Positions 11,300 through 21,428 of a stretch of 64,000 nt of DNA are shown piece after piece. The stretch lies in contig UESW01000114.1 in NCBI GenBank assembly GCA_900491605.1, forward strand, positions 1 to 64,000. Reading direction: 5' to 3'. The translations under genes were made by a program, and so were the position numbers. The stretch's first letter is position 1, and each line of letters begins with the position of its first letter. Source of the DNA: Calamus simplicifolius (Eukaryota > Streptophyta > Magnoliopsida > Arecales > Arecaceae). The notes below the pieces were generated by a model. That model saw nothing but the letters and a program-made list of their open reading frames with translations, was not told the DNA's origin and made no database searches.

Positions 11300-11700
11300 C
11301 TTTAAGGCGACGACCAACCCGCCTTAACAGTCAATGCACGGGTGTCGTCGCCTTAAAGTTAGGGTGTTGTCAGATGAGAACTGCGTATCGGTAACAGCAT
11401 GAGTCGGGGATGGTTTCGTTAGGCCCTTCGTGTCGTTAGGCCCTTCGTGTTGTATTGTTTTAACCTTCGTGTCCTAATCCTTTGTCAGGATATATTGACA
11501 ACTAAATCTATGAATATCATTGTTCATGACTGTGTGCCTATATTTCCACAGACGATGCTAAAATTAAAGATCGGAAAGAAATCAATTAATACCGAAGAGG
11601 ACCAGGAAAGAATTGTACCGCCTTCCGAAGCTTTGATGGACGAATTTGATGCTTATGTATTGAGTCAACTTACACAGGAGCATATATAAAATACGGGTGT
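11300..11700 (+). other. Unique island with exon-like ORF
   Basis: A non-repetitive segment between the two arrays. TATATTTCCACAG (ends 11551) looks like a splice acceptor and is followed by an open frame 11552-11689 of 45 codons, acidic in the middle (NTEEDQERIVPP), ending QLTQEHI then TAA. AT-richer sequence precedes it. It may be a captured or residual last exon. I recognise no domain, and the frame may equally be chance. Confidence 0.3.
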
Positions 11701-11769
11701 CATAACTTTGAACTAGGGTGTCTTGGTCGCAAATGAAGTGCTTTCAAATAGGGTGTCTATTTTAGTCAA

Positions 11770-13100
11770 ATAAAGTGCTTTTAGCGCGACGACACCCCAG
11801 CTCTTGGCTAATGACTCCCTAGCTCTAGCGCGGTGACACCCGAAAGGCGAAAGCCTACGACATCCCAGTACTCGCGAATGGACACCGAAGCTTTTAGCGC
11901 GACGACACCCCAGCTCTTGGCTAACGACTCCCTAGCTCTTGCGCGGCGACATCCGAAAGGCGAAAAACCCACGACATCGTAGTACTCGCGAAAGGACACC
12001 AAAGCTTTTAGCGTGACGACACCCTAGCTCTTGGCTAATGACTCCCTAGCTCTATCGCGGCGACACCTGAAAGGCGAAAACCTATGACATCCCAGTACTC
12101 GCGAACGGACACCGAAGCTTTTAGCGCGACGACACCCCAGCTCTTGGCTAACGACTCCCTAGCTCTTGCGCGGCGACACCCGAAAGGCGAAAACCCATGA
12201 CATCGCAGTACTCGCGAAAGGACACCGAAGCTTTTAGCGCGACGACACCCCAGCTCTTGGCTAACGACTCCATAGCTCTTGCACGGCGACACCCAAAAGG
12301 TGAAAACCTACGACATCCCAGTACTCGCGAACGGACACCGAAGCTTTTAGCGCGACGACACCCAGCTCTTGGCTAACGACTCCCTAGCTCTTGCGCGGCG
12401 ACACCCGAAAGGTGAAAACCCATGACATCGCAGTACTCGCGAAAGTACCCCGAAGCTTTTAGCGTGACGACACCCCAGCTCTTGGCTAATGACTCTCTAG
12501 CTCTAGCGCAGCGACACCCGAAAGGCGAAAACCTATGACATCCTAGTACTCGCGAACGGACACCGAAGCTTTTAGCGCGATGACACCCCAGCTCTTGGCT
12601 AACGACTCCCTAGCTCTTGCGCGGCAACACCCGAAAGGTGAAAACCCATGACATCGCAGTACTCGCGAAAGGACACCAAGCTTTTAGCATGACGACACCC
12701 CAGCTCTTGGCTAACGACTCCCTAGCTCTTGCACGGCGACACCCGAAAGGCGAAAACCCACAACATCGCAGTACTCGCGAAAGGACACCGAAGCTTTTAG
12801 CGCGACGACACCCCAGCTCCGGCCTAACGACTCCCTAGCTCTAGCGCGGCGACACCCAAAAGGCGAAAACCTACGACATCCCAGTACTCGCAAAAGGACA
12901 CCAAAGCTTTAGCGCGATGACACCCCAGCTCTGGCCTAACGACTCCCTAGCTCTAGTGCGGCGACACCCGAAAGGCGAAAACCTACGACATCCTAGTACT
13001 CGCGAACGGACACCGAAGCTTTTAGCGCGACGATACCCCAGCTCTTGACTAACAACTCCCTAGCTCTTGTGCGCACCCGAAAGGCGAAAACCCACGACAT
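11770..13100 (+). repeat. ~113-bp satellite array, central
   Basis: About twelve units built from GACGACACCCCAGCTCTTGG, CTAACGACTCCCTAGCTC, GCGGCGACACCCGAAAGG, GACATCGCAGTACTCGCG and GGACACCGAAGCTTTTAGCG. Units begin near 11788, 11901, 12017 and so on to about 13030. The unit differs from the flanking 120-bp satellite but uses the same CGACACCC word. Two alternating subtypes (CGAACGGACACC against CGAAAGGACACC; GACATCCCAG against GACATCGCAG) suggest a ~230-bp higher-order unit in part of the array. Confidence 0.92.
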
Positions 13101-13109
13101 CGCAGTACT

Positions 13110-13840
13110 CGCTAACGATGTCGCGAAGGATTTTCGGCCGAATTCGAACTAGGGTGTCGCTGGGATTCTCTCCGTGGTCAGTTTTAAGCACGGGCGTCGT
13201 CGCCTTAGAGCTAGGGTGTCGTGAGATTACATCTGGGGTGTCGCGAAGGATTTTCGGCCGAATTCGAACTAGGGTGTCATGGGGATTCTCTCCGTGGTCA
13301 GTTTTAAGCACGGGTGTCATCTCTTTAAAGCTAGGGTGTCGTGAGATTTCAACTGGGGTGTCGCGAAGGATTCCCGGCCGAATTCCACCAGGGGGTATCG
13401 CGGGGATTCTCTCCATGGTCGGTTTTAGGCACGGGTGTCGTCGCCTTAAAGCTAGGGTGTCGTGAGATTTTAACTGGGGTGTTGCGAAGGATTTTCGGCC
13501 GAATTCCACCAGGGGGTGTCACAGGGATTCTCTCCGTGGTCATTTGTAAGCATGGGTGTCGTCGCCCTAAAGCTAGGGTGTCGTGAGATTTCAACTGGGG
13601 TGTCGCGAATGATTTTCGGCCGAATTCCACCAGGGGGTGTCGCTGGGATTCTCTCCGTGGTCAGTTTCATGGGTGTCGTCGCCTTAAAGATAGGGTGTCG
13701 TGAGATTTCAACTGGGGTGTCGCGAATGATTTTCGGCCGAATTCCACCAGGGGGTGTCTTGCGGGGATTCTCTCCGTGGTCAGTTTTAAGCACGTGTATC
13801 GTCACATTGGTACTAGGGTGTCGCAGTATTTGGCTTCCCC
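13110..13840 (-). repeat. 120-bp satellite array, inverted orientation
   Basis: Reverse complement of the unit seen at 9780-11290: CGGCCGAATTC boxes occur near 13136, 13256, 13376, 13498, 13618 and 13738 at a 120-122-bp period. The outer edge (about 13790-13935) is the inverse of the outer edge of the left array (about 9660-9830), including the shared GCGAATTCCTCCTGG and GAAGCCAAATACTG sequences, so the two arrays form one large imperfect inverted repeat. Confidence 0.93.
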
Positions 13841-13919
13841 ACACTCTCTTCATTGATGGTTTCTGTTCACGAGGGGGGCGAATTCCTCCTGGGGTGTTTG
13901 CTGCCATTCGCTCTTATCT

Positions 13920-14190
13920 TGTTGAAACCCACGACACCCTAGTTCAAAACCCACGACACCCGTGCTCAAAAACCCACGATACCCTAATAAAAACCCACGA
14001 CACCCTAGTTCAAAACCCACGATACCCTAGTTCAAAACATTAAGACAAGCAGCATTAGATCAAAACCCACGACATCCTTGCAGAAAAACCCACTACACCC
14101 TAGTTCAAAACCCACGACACCATAGTTCAAAATATTAAGACAAAGCATTAGTTAAAAACCCACGACACCCTAGTAGAAAACCCTATCGTC
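13920..14190 (+). repeat. ~22-nt repeats with ACGACACCC
   Basis: About ten loosely spaced copies of AAAACCCACGACACCCTAG with short spacers, interrupted twice by an ATTAAGACAAGCA-type segment (near 14038 and 14130). It lies between the inverted 120-bp array and the right TIR. Confidence 0.85.
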
Positions 14191-14230
14191 AAGCTCATAA
14201 ACCACAACAAACTCATAACGAAAGAATGTT

Positions 14231-14667
14231 TTGTGCTGCGGATGACATTTCTTCTAGGAGTTTTTGTACAAAAACTCCAGTAGCTAGGTATTCTAGCCTC
14301 AAAGCTGAAATATTTTCTTTCGACCGGAAAGTCAGAGCGAGGGCTTAGGATCGTGCCAAAAGCCAGAGCGAGGGCGTAGGATCGTGCCGAAAGCCAGAGC
14401 GAGGGGGAAGAAAGATTTTTTCTTGCACAGATGAAATCCAACGTAAAATGGCGATTGAATGGAGGAAAAGGGCATTTTCATCTGCATGCTAATTTTAAAA
14501 AAAAAGCAAAGCCCTTTAAATGCTCGTCATGTTCAGAACGTTACATCGTAGCAGGGCCATACCACCGAGCACCGTCATTCATGTAGGCTTTACGTAGACT
14601 AATCAGAAGAGCTAGTGCAGTCTACGTAGATCTTGCTGCACCGAGGGTGATGTACAAAGACTTTTCC
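14231..14667 (-). repeat. Right terminal inverted repeat of the 7.0-kb element
   Basis: Inverse counterpart of 7657-8091. On the - strand it starts GGAAAAGTCTTTGTACATC. It keeps the 31-nt direct repeats and the 22-nt palindrome (14258-14279). It is AT-richer than the left copy in the outer ~100 bp, for example GATCTACGTAGACTGC against GGCCTACGTGGGCTGC. Confidence 0.9.
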
Positions 14668-14676
14668 CTGCCCTAA

Positions 14677-15043
14677 ACTTGGAATTGGGTTGGGCTGGAC
14701 TCAGGTCAACTACTCCAGCCCATGCCTAACCTAGAATTCAAACCGAAGGCCAATACCGTAATAGGATCTCAAAACAGAGGGTTGAATGCGTGTCCGAACT
14801 TAGCCTCTGGTTGTCCTCGAATCCAGGCAATCCACGAGCAGCGATAAACCAGCCTTCAGGATCGCCTGACTCGCTCTTGCGTGTTGGAAGTGTCATGCCA
14901 CCTCTTCATCGTCTCGGTTCGCTTCTCTACCCTTTTATTTCGCTCCCTACGGAAAATAGCATAAGAGCGTAAAAAGCCAAGGGAAAACCCTCGTCTCCTC
15001 TCCTCCTCCCGAAGCCTCGCCCGTCCCGGTTGGACGGCCCAGA
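14677..15043 (+). promoter_or_regulatory. PDS5 upstream region and 5' leader
   Basis: The 367 bp between the Mutator-like element and the PDS5 ATG hold the core promoter and leader by position. A pyrimidine-rich leader (about 14985-15030, CTCGTCTCCTCTCCTCCTCC) precedes the start. No convincing TATA box is visible. The start context AGAATGG has A at -3 and G at +4. Confidence 0.4.
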
Positions 15044-18000
15044 ATGGCGCAGAAGCTGCTGCAGCAGCTGGGGGACGTCGGGTCGAAGCTCGAGAACCCT
15101 CCTGCTTCCAAAGATGCCCTGGTGAAGCTCTTAAAGGTGAGTTATTTGGCGTAATCTTACGTTTAGATGCTATGGCCGTTCTGATTCGTGTTGTAATTGG
15201 TTAAAAGAGTCGTTTTTCCCGTCACTCTGGGGTTTTCCTGGTGAATTCTAGGGTTTTTTGCGAAAATGTGGAGTTCTTTCTGATTAGGGTTTGGCTAGAG
15301 TGGAAATCAACGTTTGTGGGAAAAAAGGTGAGATTTTGGCGTTCTTTTTGAAGTGGATGTATTGTGGGTCTTAGTCGTGAAAAAGCTTGCACTTTTAGCT
15401 GCCAAGACGTATAATTAATGGGGAAAAAACCAGAAAGGTAGGGGGGGAGAGAGTTAATGGAATACGTGGTGTTTTATGTTCGTTCTTACAAGCAAATTCT
15501 TGAAGACTAGCTAGTTTTAGACCAACAGCGGTGAGTAAGATAGAGTGGAGCAGACTGAGATACCAAGTTCTGCGAGCAAATAGTTGTCTTAGGCAAGCAT
15601 TTTTTTTCCCCCTGAACACTCATCCAGAAGTAGAGGGTTTAGGGACGTATGGATTGTGGAGAATATTTCTCCTCTTTACTTGCCTTTTGAGTGTGAAGTA
15701 CAGTTCTTCATAAAGTTTTTTTTTTTTTTTTGGGGTTGCTGTTAATTTGAGTTGATTTCATGTTGGTAGCTAAATCAATCACCTGCTATCGTAGAAACTG
15801 TCTCATTAGTGATGGGATCATTAGGTTTATTTTAATACTAATTTCTTGCTGCTGATTTTGTGACGAAGATAGAAATTTAAAACTTGATAGTAATATATAC
15901 CACAGAGATAAGATGCGAGTTATGTGAAAATGACAAAAAAAGAAAAAAAAGTGAAAGTCTAGCTGCTCTTAGAAGCCAGGAGCATAAATGATGCAGGGAT
16001 GATAAAGAGATTCACTGGAGAGTTCTATGAGTTCCATATGCATAAATGGTGCAGGGATGGTAAAGAGATTCACTGGAGAGTTCTATGAGTTCCATATGCA
16101 TAAATGGTGCAGGGATGGTAAAGAGATTCACTGGAGAGTTCTATGAGTTCCATATTACTCGTAGTACAATGTGGCGTGGAGTATGACATTGAGGGGGAAT
16201 CTATTTCAGAATAGGTTTGATATATTGGTGGGGGTGCCATGGCTGGGCAGCCTATGGGCTGCTTGAAAATTTAAGGACTTGGACCTAGATTTCAGACTTG
16301 TAGGGCACAAGTCAGGCCTGGATTTTTAGGCTCATTCAATTTTGGGATGGGTCTAGGCTTAAGAAAAATAGGTCTGAACCAAAAATATTTATACACATAT
16401 CATATTATATTTATAAATATATATTTTATATATAATGAAAAATAAAGGTGGTTGGCAGGATTTAGGGCTGCAAAGTGGGTCATGCTTGATTTCATTCCAA
16501 TTCATTTTTATATTCGGGTCATGATTTTGGATTTGGACCCAATCCATTTATTGATTAGATCGGGTTGGGTCAAGTCTATGGAAGAAATTTTAGACCTAGT
16601 GGATCGTTTGATTCTATTTGGATCTAATCCAAAATATGACATTTAAATCAAGCATTTAACTATTATTTTATTGTTAAAATCTAGTAATTGATAAACAAAT
16701 ATAGATTCACTAATGAGATTAAGAAGAATCAACTTAAACTTTAATTTTTATTCAAAAACTTTTAATTCTATCCAAGTAAGTTACTATATTTAAGTCTATA
16801 AATTACGATATTTAAAATATTTATTGACATATTTAAATACATTATAATAAGAATTCACCAAAATAAATAGTAAAATATAAATATTTATATATAATTAGAT
16901 AAAAAAGATGGAAGGTGATCTAGTTATTAAGATGAAAAGGAGAGTTAGTTTAAATTAGAACCCATTCAATGAATTCATAAAGACAATTGGTTTATAGAAA
17001 AATAAGATTTATATAATTAAGGTTTATGGATACAAATATTTTGGATTTGAGTTGGGTTGGGTAAAAAAAAAAAAACAAGATCCAGCCCTGATCTGAAATT
17101 GAAACCGAGTTCAATTTTTACACCCGATTGAACCGACATGTCTCTAAATATGGATTGGATCGGGTCTAATCGGATTGGGTTGTGGGTTGTCTCGACCCAT
17201 TTGCAGCCTTAGTGGGATTCACACTAATAATGCTAGCTGGTTAAAATGGCCAAACACTAACCATCTGAGCAAATGCAAGTTGCTACTCTATGATGCTTAT
17301 ATTAATACATTCTATAAATGACTTACAATGTCGATTGCTTGAAGTATAAACTTGATTTACAAATCTGTGAGAGTTATCTTTTAATGAAATACACTGTTTT
17401 ACGAATTAGTTTAGTCCAAAAAGAAGTTGGCTTGGGAAAAAAATGGAGCATATAACATGCAATTTTTAAAAATATGATGGGGTTTTCCTTTGAGAATGCT
17501 TATTTCTCCTTTTGGTTGGGCATGAGCGCATGAAAATTGTGGAAGTGTACCTTAACATTCAAGGGAAATTCATAAAGTTTCTGGGGCAAGCTTTTCCCAT
17601 TCCATTATACTGCTGTAGTGAATATCTATGAGCTTAGAAGATCAATATATTTTATAAAGTTAATGAACTAAATTGAATAATCACCTAAAACAACAATCTA
17701 GTGCCTGTAACTCTGAGAACTTCATAAAGGACCTTGAGCATCTAACATCTAATGCCAAAAGTAGCTTTAGCAATATGTTATAAATGCAAATAGTTCAAAA
17801 CTCTGCGTAACAAAGGGATATATTACCTCTAAATGATAAGACTGGTTAGCCATACGGGTGGAGAGGTTTGCTTGTTAATGGATCATGCATGGGGTAACTG
17901 ATTAGACTAGAAGGTCATTGTTGTCAAATCAAGACTTCATGATGGTTGAAGTGCGCTAATTAAGTTGTACCAAACTTTTGTGGCTTAGCTACCCTGTGAA

Positions 18001-21000
18001 AATAGAATAGAAGCTGAACCCTAATCATGATGGATAATATTCTTCTATTCTATTTTGGGATCAAGGCTGTGTTGTTCTTGTTGTTGTGTGATTAGGGTTT
18101 AACATGGTACTAAGACAACACTGATTGGACATCTGTGAATTCTGTACATGATAAGACACATTCGAAGAAAGAAAAGACTTGCTACATCCTATATACAATG
18201 AAGTCATATACATGTATAAAACTCAAAATCATGATGCATGAGATCATTAGATATTATGTAATTTACAATCACCAGATAATTTAGACAGTAGAAAACCATT
18301 TCAAATTTAACATGCAATAGGAATATCAATTCTGCAGATTATCAGGTATTTGTGATGATTGGAAATGTTTAAATGTGCCAAGTAGACTTTGACCTCCCCT
18401 ACGTGGACCTGAATTTTAAAATGCTAGTTAGGTTTGAGTTCCAAACCTTGCTTTGATTTCAAATTAGGTTGTAAATATGTAAATGCTAGCTGATGCATTA
18501 CTTTTCTTGTGGCCGGCTATCTGCAAATGTTTTCTAAATTAATATTTCTCAATCACTTGTTTGATGGGAAAAAAACCTTAATTTCTTCTTGCATGTTTAG
18601 CAAGCTGCAAACTGCCTCTCTGAGATAGATCAGTCACCATTGCCTTCAATGTTGGACTCTATGCGTCCTTGTCTTAATGCAATTGCTAAACAAGAATTGC
18701 TGAAACATCAAGATAGGGAAGTCAAAGTTCTGGTAGCAACCTGCATTTGTGAGATTACCAGAATAACTGCACCAGAAGCTCCTTACAGTGACGATGTTCT
18801 AAAGGTACTTTCTCTTCTTTACAGAAATAAAATGCATCGAGGTTTTAAGGTCTTTGGCATAAAGTTACTTATGTATCTTATCTCCTGACCATAATGTATT
18901 CATTTCTTGCAGGACATATTTCATCTGATTGTTAGTACATTTAGTGGGTTAGGTGATATTAAAAGTCCATTATTTGGAAGGAGGGTTGTTATCTTAGAGA
19001 CACTTTCGAGATACAGGTCATGCGTTGTGATGTTGGACGTTGAATGTAATGATCTCATATATGAAATGTTCAGCACATTTTTCTCTGTTGTCAGGTATGT
19101 TTAATTGGCCAAGTTTAAAGATATAGAAGCTCAAATATCACGTTTAAAGATATAGAAGCTCAAAGCTTTTCCTTGAATATTTCATGCCTTGTATATAGAG
19201 ATGTACTAAGAAGCTGTTTAATTTAGGGAAGTGGATAATTCTCTTTGTGACAGTTATCACCTTTACTATTAAGAAATGCATCTTCTACATTGAAAATGAA
19301 TTCTTCTTGGCTCACATGTCCATTGGTCACCGTATTTATTTTTTTGGGTCTTCATGACTTCCTTGGTTCTTATTTCTGTCCCCAAGTCGAGCTATGGTGA
19401 GCTTAACTTCCTTTTGGATTACAAGGTGAGTTTTAATGACAAAAAAATTTCAGATATTCCTGGATAATCTTATAGCAAAAAGTGAAGCATCATTGTTATA
19501 ATCACTGTTCCCTTGAATTTCAGATGTCAATTATTATCTCTATATGATTATTAATCTCTTTACTTTTTTCCTCTTAGGGTCATTTGGTTGGAGGGAAATT
19601 AGGGGTGGAAAACTTTTCTGCCCTCATTTTCCCATATTTGATTGAAAGAGGGAGGAAAATTGTGTGTAGGGCCCATACACTTCTCCCCCTTCCACTTGGA
19701 AATAAATACTTTGGGGGAGGTGGTATTTGTTTTTCTATGCTCTTTTCCCATCCCATCAAAATTTTTTTCCTAGAAAAATACCATGCGAACACTTGGATAT
19801 TGATATATCCATGATCCTCCTTATTCCCTTTTTCATTTAGAAAATATAATTATATCCTTCCCCAATCAATTTCCGCTCAACTACTCAATTCTCATTTCCT
19901 GATTTCTATGTCTATGTACTCCTTTGAAATTTGCGGAAGTTTGCAAATTATTTTGGACATCTACTTGTGTTACATTTTGGGATAAAATATGTGAAGTCAA
20001 AACGATGTCTATTAATTTTTTTGAATCCTGATGTTACTGTTTAAAATACCCCAAGTTTTGAGCAGGCTTCTCTATGGTTCCTTAGTTCATATCTGAACAA
20101 ATGTCATCTTGAGTAATGTAGAGGTTGGGTTAATATTTAAAGATGAGTAAAAGAATATTGGTGTGTGATTCCTCTAAGTAGGTCCATTGTCTTGTCCCTC
20201 AACATGTCATTTGGCCTCTAAAGTCCTGAATAAATGCACATTTTATCTTTTTAACTGCATAATTTCTAGAAATATTGTCTTGTTTTCTCAATATCTATCA
20301 TATTTCATTAGTTCTATATCACTGTAAGTTCTTGGTCATTTTCTACAAACTCTTGAAATGACAAAGCAGATGTGCTATTCTGATAAAGCTCTATCTTTGA
20401 AAGCACTGTGGAGCTAAATGAACATGGAAGACTAAGGTGGATAGGTGTGATCTTGTTGATTTAATGATGGTATGCTTCAATTTGTACAAGGTGGATTCAT
20501 TCCAGTTTTTGTACTCCCCTCTAGACCAAATTAGTTTTTATACAACAGGCCAATTGTTATGACATCTGAAAGTTGCACCAAATGATTTTAATGAATTTTT
20601 TGGCCTATGCCACATCTATAGATGATGATAAAGCTATGGCATTTGTTTGGCTTTTACATTTTTAACCATTGCCTATGCACATGCATCAAATTTCTATTTC
20701 AGGGCATTTAATCTTGTGTGTGTGCGCCTGAGTCTGTAAGTTTGGAGTTGAGTGTGTTTGTTTTATTGGCTTAAAGTATTTTAAAAATCGAATTCATTCT
20801 GTTATCTTTAACAGATCACGTGAAGAATGTTGTGATTTTACTTGACTGTGCCTTTTGACTTATCACATTGCAGTGATGATCATCCACAAAATGTTCTTAC
20901 ATCAATGCAAACAATCATGGTCCTTATTCTAGATGAGAGTGAAGATATACAAGATAATTTGTTAAGTACTATACTCTCTGCTTTGGGCCGGAAAAGAAAT

Positions 21001-21428
21001 GTGAGTGCACTTCTGGTTCTTCTCCTTGCTTTCTTTTTCTTCTCATATTGTCTTCTTTAACTGTCTTTCTTTCATGCCTTCTCCCCTAGAATTATGTATG
21101 TATGCTTGCATGCATGTATATATATTTGCAGTTGTGTTCCTCTCAAGCTTAAGACCTATTTCTTCTGTACTTTCTTTTTAAAATGTTGATTTTGTGGAAT
21201 TTGTGAACTAGGATTATTCTATGGCAGCACGGAGGCTTGCGATGGATGTTATAAAACATTGTGCAGGAAAACTTGAGCCTTGCATAATGCAGTTTCTTGT
21301 ATCATTACTCTCAGGCGACAACAGTTTTTTGAATAAATCACTTGACCATCATGAAGTCATATATGATATATCAGTGTGCACCTCAGATTCTTACAGGAAT
21401 CATTCCTTATGTTACAGGAGAGTTGTTG
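15044..21428 (+). CDS. PDS5: PDS5 exons 1-5 (N-terminal HEAT region)
   Basis: Coding exons: 15044-15136, 18601-18804, 18913-19094, 20874-21000, 21212-21428. Exon 1 gives 31 codons ending ALVKLLK; exon 2 starts QAANCLSEIDQS; exon 3 covers DIFHLIVSTFSGLGD and GRRVVILETLSRY; exon 4 begins DDHPQNVLTSMQTIMV; exon 5 reads DYSMAARRLAMDVIKHCAGK. In exon 5 the frame is lost after HHEVIYDI (about 21365-21372): the expected YQCAPQILTG reading resumes two bases out of phase, as if one TA of a TATATA run were missing. The natural exon would be 219 nt, in phase with exon 6. Confidence 0.9.

Larger units (their letters stand above)
7657..14667. mobile_element. 7.0-kb Mutator-like element with satellite interior
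   Basis: A transposon bounded by long terminal inverted repeats (7657-8091 and 14231-14667) and flanked by an exact 9-bp direct repeat CTGCCCTAA at 7648-7656 and 14668-14676. A 9-bp target duplication with long TIRs is the hallmark of the Mutator superfamily. No transposase domain is visible, so it is non-autonomous. In order the interior holds: diverged 120-bp-type units (8330-9010), a small - strand ORF (9204-9473), direct 120-bp array (about 9780-11290), a unique island with an exon-like ORF (11300-11700), a ~113-bp array (about 11770-13100), inverted 120-bp array (13110-13840), and a ~22-nt repeat zone (13920-14190). It ends 367 bp before the PDS5 start codon. Confidence 0.9.

Noticed and set aside
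9780..13840. CRISPR-like regular repeats
   Set aside because: Repeats are contiguous tandem units without unique spacers, in a plant genome.
9630..14043. Many long open frames (up to 175 codons) in both strands of the satellite arrays
   Set aside because: They arise because the 120-bp period is a multiple of three. They exist in opposite strands of the same units, change frame wherever the period is 119 or 121, and match no protein.
19577..19900. Possible MITE in PDS5 intron 3 (begins GGTCATTTGGTTGGAGGG, overlapping frames on both strands)
   Set aside because: No matching inverted end or target duplication could be found.
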